Assembly: GCA_001784155.1 (NCBI GenBank)
Contig: MFPL01000011.1
Span: 1-58,284, forward strand
Direction of reading: 5' to 3'
Source: Candidatus Levybacteria bacterium RIFCSPLOWO2_12_FULL_41_12
GTDB lineage: Bacteria; Patescibacteriota; Microgenomatia; Levybacterales; UBA12049
DNA: 58,284 nucleotides
Position 1 is the first letter of the stretch. Each line of letters starts with the position of its first letter. Both the position numbers and the translations under genes were made by a program. Shown here piece after piece: positions 14,148 to 20,915 of this stretch. The notes beneath the pieces were generated by a model, which worked only from the letters and a program-made list of their open reading frames with translations, was not told the origin of the DNA and did not search any database.

Positions 14148-15407
14148 ATGAGCATACAATACGACGTAGCTGATTTATCTTTAGCCCCCCAGGGTGAGCT
14201 AAAAATCGAGTGGGCAGGACAGCAAATGCCCGTCCTCGCCACTATCAAAAACCGCTTTAAAAAAGAAAAACCACTAAAAGGAATTACCATAGCTGCGTGT
14301 CTTCACGTAACCAGTGAGACTGCCAACTTAATGCTTGCGCTAAAAGAAGGTGGAGCATCAGTCGTTCTTTGTGCCTCAAATCCACTATCCACTCAAGATA
14401 TGGTGGCAGCGTCTTTGGTAAAAGATTTCGGAATTCCTACATTTGCCGTTCATGGAGAAAATAATAAAACTTATTATCAGCATTTAAATCAAGCTCTTGA
14501 TTTTAATCCTCAAATAACAATGGACGACGGAGGAGACCTAATATCTCTTCTTCACACAAAAAGAAAAAATCTTATAAAGAATATAATCGGCTCCTCAGAG
14601 GAAACAACGACAGGAGTAATAAGACTTAAGGCAATGGAAAAAGATAAAGCGCTTAAGGTACCGGTCCTCGCAGTCAACGAATCGAATACGAAACACATGT
14701 TTGACAACCGCTATGGCACAGGCCAGTCTACGATCGACGGAATAATCAGAGCCACAAATATACTGCTGGCAGGCAAAACATTCGTTGTAGGAGGCTATGG
14801 ATGGTGTGGAAGGGGTATAGCATCGCGTGCGCGAGGCATGGGCGCTCATGTGGTAGTCACAGAGGTGGATCCCGTACGGGCACTTGAAGCCTTAATGGAC
14901 GGGTTTATGGTTATGAAAATGGATGAGGCTGTAAAGATAGGAAATATCTTTGTTTCCGCAACCGGTGACAAGCATGTCATAACCACAACTCATCTTAAAA
15001 AAATGAAGGAAGGCGCAGTTGTAGCGAATTCCGGACACTTCGACGTAGAGATAGATATGGCGGGGCTTGAAAAGCTGGCTACAAAGAAAAGGACCCTTAG
15101 GCCGTCCTTGACAGAATATACCCTAAGCGGTAAAAAGGTTTACGTTTTGGGCGAGGGAAGACTTGTTAATCTCGCGGCTGCAGAAGGACATCCTGCAGAA
15201 GTGATGGATATGTCCTTCGCAAATCAGGCATTAGCGGCAGAATATTTCGTAGATCACAAAGGAAAACTTGATAATAAAGTCTACGTTCTTCCGAAAGAAC
15301 TTGATAACAATGTAGCAAGTCTAAAGCTTAAGGCTATGGGAGTTTCCTACGACCGCCTTACGCCCGAGCAAAAAAAATACCTATCCTCATGGACCGAAGG
15401 CACGTAG
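14148..15407 (+). CDS. ahcY: S-adenosylhomocysteine hydrolase
   Basis: 419 residues, the usual length for the family without the plant/animal insertion. The NAD-binding motif is [18 protein letters not shown] near residues 222-239, and [10 protein letters not shown] near 295 and the C-terminal [13 protein letters not shown] with its conserved tail are present. It splits S-adenosylhomocysteine into adenosine and homocysteine, sparing methyltransferases from product inhibition. With the kinase upstream it forms a two-gene unit for SAH disposal. Confidence 0.95.
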   Translation: MSIQYDVADLSLAPQGELKIEWAGQQMPVLATIKNRFKKEKPLKGITIAACLHVTSETANLMLALKEGGASVVLCASNPLSTQDMVAASLVKDFGIPTFAVHGENNKTYYQHLNQALDFNPQITMDDGGDLISLLHTKRKNLIKNIIGSSEETTTGVIRLKAMEKDKALKVPVLAVNESNTKHMFDNRYGTGQSTIDGIIRATNILLAGKTFVVGGYGWCGRGIASRARGMGAHVVVTEVDPVRALEALMDGFMVMKMDEAVKIGNIFVSATGDKHVITTTHLKKMKEGAVVANSGHFDVEIDMAGLEKLATKKRTLRPSLTEYTLSGKKVYVLGEGRLVNLAAAEGHPAEVMDMSFANQALAAEYFVDHKGKLDNKVYVLPKELDNNVASLKLKAMGVSYDRLTPEQKKYLSSWTEGT

Positions 15408-15423
15408 AAAGCCCCGTCTTCAC

Positions 15424-15452
15424 TTGACACAAATCACCCTAAATGCTAGAAT
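15424..15452 (+). promoter_or_regulatory. Promoter of the Rpf/LysM gene
   Basis: TTGACA at 15424-15429, a 17-bp spacer and TAGAAT at 15447-15452. Confidence 0.75.
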
Positions 15453-15460
15453 TTCCATCT

Positions 15461-15491
15461 ATCCAACTGAAGAAATTTAGTTGGATTTTTA
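15461..15491 (+). terminator. Terminator-like hairpin at the 5' end of the Rpf transcript
   Basis: ATCCAACT and AGTTGGAT form a perfect 8-bp stem with a 10-base loop, followed by a T run. It lies between the promoter and the start codon at 15493, so it can act as an attenuator or hide the start region. Confidence 0.65.
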
Positions 15492-15492
15492 T

Positions 15493-16179
15493 ATGGGGCA
15501 GGAATTTGTGGTAGGCGCATTAGCGCTTGCTCTCAGCTTTTTTCCTCTTAATCCTACTCAATCTCAATCTGCTCAGCTTCAAAATCCTCAAACAAAAACT
15601 GTGAATGAAAAATCACAGACTGGGGAAGTTATTGTCAAAAAAGGAGACGCTCTATCTTCTATTGCCGAGAAGTCTTACGGGTCATCTGAATACTGGACTA
15701 ATATCTGGAATGATAATACATGGATTAAAAACCCAAATCTCATAGAGGAGGGCTGGAAAATTAAAGTAAAAATGGAAAAACCTGAGAAACCCGCAAACCT
15801 TCAGGAAAAACTTGCAAAAAAACTGGAGAAGCAAAGAGGTTTGGCTTTAGCACTTCCGGCAACAAATATATTGCCTCTATCTCAAAACGTCACTGCGTTA
15901 CCTTCATCTGGTGTTGGCCCACTTAACGACGCCCAGATCAGCTTTCTTGGAAACTGTGAGTCTGGTATGACAGCCGGAAGAAACAGCGGAAACGGCTACT
16001 TTGGAGCTTTTCAATTCTCCCCGGGAACATGGAGAAGCATGGGAACAGGATATGAAAGAGCGGATTTGGCGCCTCTGGAGGTTCAGACCGAGGCAGTTCA
16101 AAGATTGGTCTCACGATCAAATATCTATGGGCAGTTTCCCGCCTGCTCAAGAAGAATGCAGGCTCTCGGCTTACTCTAA
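15493..16179 (+). CDS. Secreted LysM plus Rpf/transglycosylase-like protein
   Basis: About 228 residues. The ATG at 15493 gives a short hydrophobic signal-like start (VVGALALALSFFPL). A LysM domain follows at about 45-95 (VKKGDALSSIAEKSYG, with a closing WKIKVK), then a Lys-rich linker, and a C-terminal resuscitation-promoting-factor-like lysozyme domain from about 150 (NCESGMTAGRNSGNGYFGAF, then FSPGTWRSMG) with the catalytic Glu in CESG. It should bind and cut peptidoglycan outside the cell. The ORF-track TTG at 15481 lies inside the leader hairpin and is rejected. Confidence 0.85.
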   Translation: MGQEFVVGALALALSFFPLNPTQSQSAQLQNPQTKTVNEKSQTGEVIVKKGDALSSIAEKSYGSSEYWTNIWNDNTWIKNPNLIEEGWKIKVKMEKPEKPANLQEKLAKKLEKQRGLALALPATNILPLSQNVTALPSSGVGPLNDAQISFLGNCESGMTAGRNSGNGYFGAFQFSPGTWRSMGTGYERADLAPLEVQTEAVQRLVSRSNIYGQFPACSRRMQALGLL

Positions 16180-16183
16180 ACCC

Positions 16184-16942
16184 TCAGCTAGCGAATTTTT
16201 CAAGGACGCGAAGATATTCTTTATTTAAACCTCCTAGGCGATAAAGTATTACATTTTCTATTCTTTCTTTTTGGACAAGGGTTAAATCCTTTTCCAATTG
16301 AGAAGGGGAGATTAATGGTATTGTATGGTCTTCTACCCCTCGACCGATTAGGCCAAGAGCAACAGAATAATTACGAAATTTATGTTTATTATTTTTTATA
16401 AAACCACGTAGGTATTCTGATTTATTCTTTACCTTAAGTAAAGAACTATATAGCATATCGATATAATGGAAGCTTCCTGAAGGGAAATAAGTACACGTTG
16501 AATATAGGAAAAGCTTACTTATTCCGCTTTTTGGAGTCGCAGTAACTATGAGAGAATGGTTTTTGTTTAATATTCCTTGTATGATTTTCCGATTAGTGAA
16601 AAAGTGAGGTAGTTGAGTTATAAAAAGCTTTTTATTTAGTATTGGTAGTTCTGCATCCCAGAGTACCCTGAAATTTTGGTTTGTTTCTCTAAGCTCGTTT
16701 TGAATTCGCTTGACTGCCGATGTTTTAGAAAATACTGACATCCAATAACCTTCATCTAACTTAAGGATTGGCCAGTAAACTATCTTATCTACATTCTTAT
16801 AAGATTCTTTTATTCTATTTTCTAAATAGCGGAATTCTTTAAGGTTTTTAGCTGCGATATAAAGGTTAGTTCGAAATTTAATGAGACGTAGCTTAGATAG
16901 ACTTTCATTGCTTGGAAATTCTTCGAAAAAGTCTATCTGCAT
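16184..16942 (-). CDS. Hypothetical protein, 252 aa
   Basis: Not recognised. It is basic, rich in Lys, Asn, Ile, Tyr and Phe, and visibly more A/T-rich in codon choice than its neighbours, which hints at transfer from another source. No signal peptide or clear membrane span is present. Its spacing of aromatic and charged motifs (YWPILKLDEGYWMSVFSK near 55-72, GLIGRGVED near 196) suggests a folded enzyme or binding protein. It lies just downstream of tRNA-Gly on the same strand and ends 4 bases from the convergent Rpf gene. Confidence 0.6.
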   Translation of the reverse strand: MQIDFFEEFPSNESLSKLRLIKFRTNLYIAAKNLKEFRYLENRIKESYKNVDKIVYWPILKLDEGYWMSVFSKTSAVKRIQNELRETNQNFRVLWDAELPILNKKLFITQLPHFFTNRKIIQGILNKNHSLIVTATPKSGISKLFLYSTCTYFPSGSFHYIDMLYSSLLKVKNKSEYLRGFIKNNKHKFRNYSVALGLIGRGVEDHTIPLISPSQLEKDLTLVQKERIENVILYRLGGLNKEYLRVLEKFAS

Positions 16943-16970
16943 GATTTATATGTAATACTTTTTTTGTCTG

Positions 16971-17042
16971 AGCGGGCGAAGGGAATCGAACCCTCCACCT
17001 TCTCGTTGGCAACGAGACGTTCTACCGATGAACTACGCCCGC
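16971..17042 (-). tRNA. tRNA-Gly (anticodon GCC)
   Basis: Acceptor GCGGGCG/CGCCCGC, anticodon stem TCTCG/CGAGA around TTGCCAA, T loop TTCGATT and discriminator T. Confidence 0.95.
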
Positions 17043-17086
17043 AAATTCTGTTTGAGTATATCAAAAAAACAGATTAGCTTCAACGC

Positions 17087-17115
17087 TTGACAACAAATCT
17101 CTCAGATGGCAGAAT
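17087..17115 (+). promoter_or_regulatory. Promoter of the first lysozyme-like gene
   Basis: TTGACA at 17087-17092, 17-bp spacer, CAGAAT at 17110-17115. The start at 17127 has an AGGGTG ribosome binding site, unlike most genes here. Confidence 0.6.
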
Positions 17116-17126
17116 AGGGTGAAATC

Positions 17127-17690
17127 ATGAAGAAAGTGTTTTCTACTGCCTCCTTTTTTCTGATAACTCCTTTTTTCCTCGTTCTTTGCATTCTTTATTT
17201 GTCATACCTAGGCTACCACTCAAAAAAACCATCAGTTCTGGCAGCCAGCACTTCTGCATATACTGCAATACCCAACTATAACGCTTTATCCGTGAGGATA
17301 GAGGAAGACGACTCAAAGACCGAAACGGTGAGACAGTTCTTCACTAGGTATAACTCGCCTCTCGCAGAACATGCTCACGACATAGTATCTGCAGCAAAAG
17401 CGAATAATATCGATTTTAGACTAATCCCTGCTATTGCCATGCAGGAATCCACAGGGTGCCGAACGATTCCTAAGGAATCGTATAACTGCTGGGGATATGG
17501 AATATACGGGGGGAAGGTTTTGAAGTTTGACAATTTTAAAGAGGCGATTGATACCGTAACTCGCGCTATAGCTATAAAATATATCCAGAATGGATTCACA
17601 ACTCCCGAAGAGATACAAAAAAAATGGACTCCATCAAATGATGGTTCTTGGTCACTCTCCGTCAATCACTTCATGAACCAACTACAATAA
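17127..17690 (+). CDS. Secreted lysozyme/glucosaminidase-like protein, copy 1
   Basis: 187 residues. A signal or anchor segment (residues 8-30) is followed by a compact lysozyme-fold domain with a catalytic-type Glu in AMQESTGC near 108 and a YNCWGYGIYGG segment near 121, as in bacterial glucosaminidase-type muramidases. It should act on peptidoglycan outside the membrane. The 17829 gene is a diverged paralogue, sharing the YNSPLA/YDSPLA segment, the Glu motif and WG[YW]G[IV]YG. Enzymatic activity is inferred from the fold. Confidence 0.75.
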   Translation: MKKVFSTASFFLITPFFLVLCILYLSYLGYHSKKPSVLAASTSAYTAIPNYNALSVRIEEDDSKTETVRQFFTRYNSPLAEHAHDIVSAAKANNIDFRLIPAIAMQESTGCRTIPKESYNCWGYGIYGGKVLKFDNFKEAIDTVTRAIAIKYIQNGFTTPEEIQKKWTPSNDGSWSLSVNHFMNQLQ

Positions 17691-17705
17691 ACCTATAGTG
17701 GGGAC

Positions 17706-17734
17706 TTGACAAACCCTATAGTCTGTAGTATACT
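17706..17734 (+). promoter_or_regulatory. Promoter of the second lysozyme-like gene
   Basis: TTGACA at 17706-17711, 17-bp spacer, TATACT at 17729-17734. It is followed by an unusually long leader for this genome (about 88 bases). Confidence 0.75.
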
Positions 17735-17740
17735 ACTCGG

Positions 17741-17828
17741 CAGATCCTAAGGTAGGCCGTCCAAATGCTTACGTTAGGATTTTTTATGGCCAAAAACGCC
17801 TAAAAGCGTATATTCGGCTAGGAGAAAT
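17741..17828 (+). promoter_or_regulatory. Structured leader with terminator hairpin (candidate attenuator)
   Basis: ATCCTAA (17744) pairs with TTAGGAT (17774) and an inner GTA/TAC extends the stem; a T run follows at 17781-17785, giving an intrinsic terminator before the gene. GGCC in the loop (17754) could pair instead with GGCC at 17788. A clear ribosome binding site TAGGAG lies before the ATG. No known riboswitch class is recognised. Confidence 0.55.
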
Positions 17829-18377
17829 ATGAAACCCATAATAACAATTGCTTTTCTAATTTTCGTGGCTTTAATGCCTGGATCTACCTATGCGTTTCAG
17901 AATGCATCGGGGTCTTCCGCCAAGCTTGTGTCTACCTATGGCAACAAGCTCCCCGACAGGCGTGAGCAGATTCTTAAGGACTTTTTACTTCAGTATGACT
18001 CGCCTTTGGCTGCAAATGCTGGGGACTTCGTGACTAGCGCGGATAAATATAGCCTCGACTGGAGGCTAGTAGCGTCAATTGCAGGCCTTGAATCTACATT
18101 CGGACAGCATATTCCCTATAACTCTCATAACGCTTGGGGATGGGGAGTATATGGAGACAACGTTATAAGATTTAACTCATGGTCTGAGGGTATTGAGGTC
18201 ATTTCAAAGGGGCTTAGAGAAAGGTACCTAAAGGATAATCCTGAAACTGATCCATATCTAATAGGACTTACTTATGCTGCGTCACCTACATGGGCACAAA
18301 GAGTATCTTATTTCATGGCTAGAATCGAAGATTTCGAGAAAGCCCAAAGCGCCGAGAGGCTTCCGCTTTCGATCTAA
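17829..18377 (+). CDS. Secreted lysozyme/glucosaminidase-like protein, copy 2
   Basis: 182 residues. A cleavable-looking signal peptide (residues 1-22, ending TYAF) is followed by a domain with the Glu in AGLESTFG near 96 and NAWGWGVYGDN near 107, matching the 17127 protein. The C-terminal part has YAASPTWAQRVSYFM near 140-154, as in family members that end with a helix. It probably cleaves peptidoglycan. It is controlled by the structured leader upstream. Confidence 0.77.
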   Translation: MKPIITIAFLIFVALMPGSTYAFQNASGSSAKLVSTYGNKLPDRREQILKDFLLQYDSPLAANAGDFVTSADKYSLDWRLVASIAGLESTFGQHIPYNSHNAWGWGVYGDNVIRFNSWSEGIEVISKGLRERYLKDNPETDPYLIGLTYAASPTWAQRVSYFMARIEDFEKAQSAERLPLSI

Positions 18378-18382
18378 ATTTA

Positions 18383-18388
18383 GTATAA
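18383..18388 (+). promoter_or_regulatory. -10 box of tRNA-Leu(TAG)
   Basis: TATAAT 13 bases before the tRNA, with the start of transcription expected at or just before its 5' end. Confidence 0.55.
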
Positions 18389-18401
18389 TCAAGATCGATA
18401 C

Positions 18402-18486
18402 GCCGAGGTGGCGGAACTGGCAGACGCGCATGGTTTAGGACCATGTGTCGAAAGACATGGAGGTTCGAGTCCTCTCCTCGGTACCA
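18402..18486 (+). tRNA. tRNA-Leu (anticodon TAG), CCA encoded
   Basis: Acceptor GCCGAGG/CCTCGGT, anticodon stem CATGG/CCATG around TTTAGGA, a long variable arm and T loop TTCGAGT. ACCA is encoded at 18483-18486, unlike the other tRNAs in the window. Confidence 0.95.
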
Positions 18487-18619
18487 AAGACGTAAAGGCG
18501 TGTGGGAACGGACTGAAAGGAGTTCGCTTGCTCGCCCTGAGCGAAGCCGAAGGGCTTGACAAGCGGAATTCGACTCCCTTCGTCCGCACTTCGTTTGCTC
18601 AATGTAAACGCTAAATAAT
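18487..18619. repeat. tRNA-like remnant with a REP palindrome
   Basis: The stretch ends GGAATTCGACTCC..CGTCCGCAC, which looks like a T-arm and 3' acceptor strand; an ACGGAC near 18513 could be the partner acceptor strand. Between them sits CGCTTG..CAAGCG enclosing GCCCTGAGCGAAGCCGAAGGGC (about 18526-18564), a member of the CCCTGAGC palindrome family. It probably is a decayed tRNA carrying a palindrome. Confidence 0.4.
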
Positions 18620-19447
18620 ATGACATCTACGATCACTAAGAAAGAGGATAAAACAATCGCACTCAAGATAAACGTAACCTGGGAAGAGGTAAAAAAGGCG
18701 CGTGAAGAAGTCATAGCGGAAATGGTAAAAAATGCGGATTTACCGGGATTTCGAAAAGGAAAGGCTCCTAAAAAAATTGTCGAGGAAAAACTTGATAAAT
18801 CAAGAGTTCAGGAGGAAACATTAAGACACCTACTTCCAAAAGCATATATCGAAGCCGTAAAAGAACACAAAATAGAACCCATAATTGATCCCAAGGTTCA
18901 TATAAAACCCCTCGAAGAGGGAAAAGATTGGGAATTCGAGGCCTTAACTGCTGAAGAACCCGAGATAAGCTTAGGAGAATATAAGAAAAACGTCCAGTCG
19001 GTAACAGCCAAGTCGAAAATTATTGTACCCGGAAAAGAGAAGCAGGAGGTTAAACTTGAGGATATTATAAAAGCGCTCCTGGACTCAACTACTGTTGAGA
19101 TACCAAAGATTCTTATAGAACGCGAGGCAGATAAGCTTTTATCCCAAAGCCTTGATGAAATAAAAAAATTGGGGCTAACACTTGACCAATATCTGTCTTC
19201 AACGGGCAAGACAGCCGAGATGTTACGTCTTGAGGCCGAAGGAAAAGCGGCAAATGATTTAAAGCTAGAATTTACCCTAAGAAAAGTGGCAGATAGCGAA
19301 AAAATAACTGTTTCCGATGCTGATCTCGAGAATACTATAGGTAAAGCAAAAACCTCTGAGGAAAAACAGAATTTACAAGCCAACAAATACCTTCTCGCAA
19401 GCATACTCAGACAACAGAAGACGCTTGATTTCTTGCGTAGCTTGTGA
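18620..19447 (+). CDS. tig: Trigger factor-like chaperone lacking the PPIase domain
   Basis: 275 residues against about 430 in usual trigger factors. The N-terminal ribosome-binding domain is present, with the signature GFRKGKAPKKIVEE near 43-56, and the C-terminal helical arms follow directly from about 150. The middle FKBP-like PPIase domain is absent. It should dock at the ribosomal exit tunnel and shield nascent chains. The stop is TGA. The next gene starts 15 bases downstream. Confidence 0.85.
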   Translation: MTSTITKKEDKTIALKINVTWEEVKKAREEVIAEMVKNADLPGFRKGKAPKKIVEEKLDKSRVQEETLRHLLPKAYIEAVKEHKIEPIIDPKVHIKPLEEGKDWEFEALTAEEPEISLGEYKKNVQSVTAKSKIIVPGKEKQEVKLEDIIKALLDSTTVEIPKILIEREADKLLSQSLDEIKKLGLTLDQYLSSTGKTAEMLRLEAEGKAANDLKLEFTLRKVADSEKITVSDADLENTIGKAKTSEEKQNLQANKYLLASILRQQKTLDFLRSL

Positions 19448-19462
19448 TAAATTCTACCAACT

Positions 19463-20125
19463 ATGAGTTCAACTAAAGCAAAGAAGTTAATGCAGTTTGT
19501 CGACGAGAATACAGTCGAATCAGTTAAGAGCCTCGGCGAAGACCTTAAATCCGGAGTTACCGATGATCTGGTTAAGGAAACGGGAAGAGCTCTTTGGGAG
19601 CAGATGCTAGGTAAAACTCAGGAAGTTAAAGGCGAAGACTATAAAGACTCTACGAGCAAACCCTCAGGTGTACTTGCAGAAGGTACCGAGCTAAGCCTCA
19701 AGGATCTAAAGAGAAGAACAGAAGATCTAATACCACGCGTAGAAGCTGGCATTAATTACGCAGCAGAGGTAATCCACGGAGAAAAGAGGGAAAGACACGA
19801 GCAGTCTCAAGAGCTAAGAGTTAGAATGGAGGAGATTTCAATTGAGCTTCGTCAGCTTATGAACACTTCCCAAGAGCTCCAGGCTCAATTCAAGGATGTT
19901 TCTCTAATCGAAGTACCAGAAGACCCGGGAAAATATCACTTAACATTCCTGGAATGGATACTGGATACGATAAGAAAAGCAAGGCTTAAGGTAGAAGATT
20001 CAGGCGCATGGCTTGAGGCCTTCTATACTAAGAAAGCAAAAAGAGGATATTGGAATATGTTTAAAAAACACGGTACAACTTTCGGCCTTTCTGGTGAAAG
20101 AGTAGTCTCCACCCAAACAGGTTAA
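19463..20125 (+). CDS. Hypothetical helical protein, 220 aa (possibly DUF5660-like)
   Basis: Predominantly alpha-helical and highly charged, with a heptad-like stretch at about 105-150 (ERHEQSQELRVRMEEISIEL and onward) suggesting a coiled coil. The second half holds KYHLTFLEWILDTIRKAR near 155-172 and an aromatic C-terminus (YWNMFKKHGTTFGLSGE). I recall similar proteins of unknown function (DUF5660) in Microgenomates, but that assignment is from memory. It lies directly downstream of the trigger factor gene and probably shares its transcript. Confidence 0.6.
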   Translation: MSSTKAKKLMQFVDENTVESVKSLGEDLKSGVTDDLVKETGRALWEQMLGKTQEVKGEDYKDSTSKPSGVLAEGTELSLKDLKRRTEDLIPRVEAGINYAAEVIHGEKRERHEQSQELRVRMEEISIELRQLMNTSQELQAQFKDVSLIEVPEDPGKYHLTFLEWILDTIRKARLKVEDSGAWLEAFYTKKAKRGYWNMFKKHGTTFGLSGERVVSTQTG

Positions 20126-20239
20126 TATCCCCTTGACGACAAGCGCTATCGACTTCTATTTCAAGAAGGCAAATTGATTGTCTAAGTAAATTCATTCTGA
20201 TAAAATAGACGAGCCTTGAGGGGGGGGCTTGTTTATTTA

Positions 20240-20311
20240 GGACTCGTAGCTCAGCGGTAGAGCGCTTCGTTGACATCGAAGAGGCCAGAGGTTCGACACC
20301 TCTCGGGTCCA
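20240..20311 (+). tRNA. tRNA-Val (anticodon GAC)
   Basis: Acceptor GGACTCG/CGGGTCC, anticodon stem CTTCG/CGAAG around TTGACAT, T loop TTCGACA and discriminator A. The next GIY-YIG gene starts 4 bases after it. Confidence 0.95.
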
Positions 20312-20314
20312 CAA

Positions 20315-20575
20315 ATGGCATTTGTTTATATACTTCAATCTCTAACCAACTCCCGATATTACATTGGATCAACGAACAATCTTGATAGAAGAATTAATGA
20401 ACACAATCAGGGAAAATCAGGCTATACAAGATTCACTAGGCCATTTAAGTTAGCGTTTGCAAAAGAATTTTCTACCTCAAGGGAAGCAAGGCAAATTGAA
20501 TATAAACTTAAAAAGTTGAAGAGCAGAAAAATTGTAGAGAGAATTGTTTCTAGCGGAGAGATTCGAATTGGTTAG
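20315..20575 (+). CDS. GIY-YIG nuclease-domain mini-protein after tRNA-Val
   Basis: 86 residues from the ATG at 20315 (the track start at 20270 lies inside the tRNA). AFVYILQSL and YYIGST are the GIY-YIG strands, Arg near 25, and the Glu in ARQIEYKLKKLKSRK near 61. The C-terminus GEIRIG is encoded by a tRNA-like D-arm and stops at the TAG of GGTTAGAGCG. Here the intact tRNA is upstream and the decayed one downstream, the reverse of the His and Gln cases, but the gene is again codirectional with both. Confidence 0.8.
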   Translation: MAFVYILQSLTNSRYYIGSTNNLDRRINEHNQGKSGYTRFTRPFKLAFAKEFSTSREARQIEYKLKKLKSRKIVERIVSSGEIRIG

Positions 20576-20632
20576 AGCGGTCCGATGTTCATCGGACAGG
20601 TCACCCCGATGTACATCGGGATCGGGTCCACA
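20560..20632 (+). pseudogene. Decayed tRNA (Val-like 3' end) with two palindromes
   Basis: GGTTAGAGCG at 20570-20579 is a tRNA D-arm. Palindrome GTCCGATGTTCATCGGAC (20580-20597) follows, then AGGTCA, palindrome CCCGATGTACATCGGG (20605-20620), and finally CGGGTCCACA, identical to the tRNA-Val 3' end. The acceptor 3' strand and D-arm survive and the middle is replaced by palindromes. Confidence 0.65.
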
Positions 20633-20643
20633 GCTAAAAGCAA

Positions 20644-20672
20644 TTGACACAAGACTTTTTTCCCCATACACT
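20644..20672 (+). promoter_or_regulatory. Promoter of the 20679 gene
   Basis: TTGACA at 20644-20649, 17-bp spacer, TACACT at 20667-20672. The ATG follows after 6 bases, so the message is leaderless. Confidence 0.75.
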
Positions 20673-20678
20673 TAATCT

Positions 20679-20906
20679 ATGTCTGCCAATAAACACGAAT
20701 ACGTAAATAGGCCTCGCAAACATATTTTCCTCAACAATCTCCTCGGAGGACTTGCCTGGGGACTCGGAGCCACAATTGGACTTTCTATAATAATCGCGGT
20801 ATTAGGTATTATAGGAAACCACATAGGCTTTATTCCATTTATAGGCGACTTTGTTTCAAATACCTTGAATTCAGTTTTACAAAACAACCCCCAGCTGGTA
20901 AAATAG
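20679..20906 (+). CDS. Small membrane protein (DUF5665-like)
   Basis: 75 residues: a polar N-terminus, then one or two membrane segments (about 20-45) with a LLGGLAWGLGATIGLS core, and an amphipathic C-terminal part. The pattern resembles the DUF5665 family of short membrane proteins found before thrS or hisS in several phyla. Function is unknown. It has its own strong promoter and is 9 bases upstream of thrS, so it probably starts the thrS-infC-rpmI-rplT transcript. Confidence 0.6.
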   Translation: MSANKHEYVNRPRKHIFLNNLLGGLAWGLGATIGLSIIIAVLGIIGNHIGFIPFIGDFVSNTLNSVLQNNPQLVK

Positions 20907-20915
20907 CCGAGCACA

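Noticed and set aside
17741-17828. Known c-di-AMP (ydaO) riboswitch
   Set aside because: The leader is too short and lacks the conserved ydaO core; only a generic attenuator can be supported.
18319-18714. Minus-strand ORF of 131 residues over tRNA-Leu
   Set aside because: It is antisense to a tRNA and to the trigger factor start, with no family resemblance.
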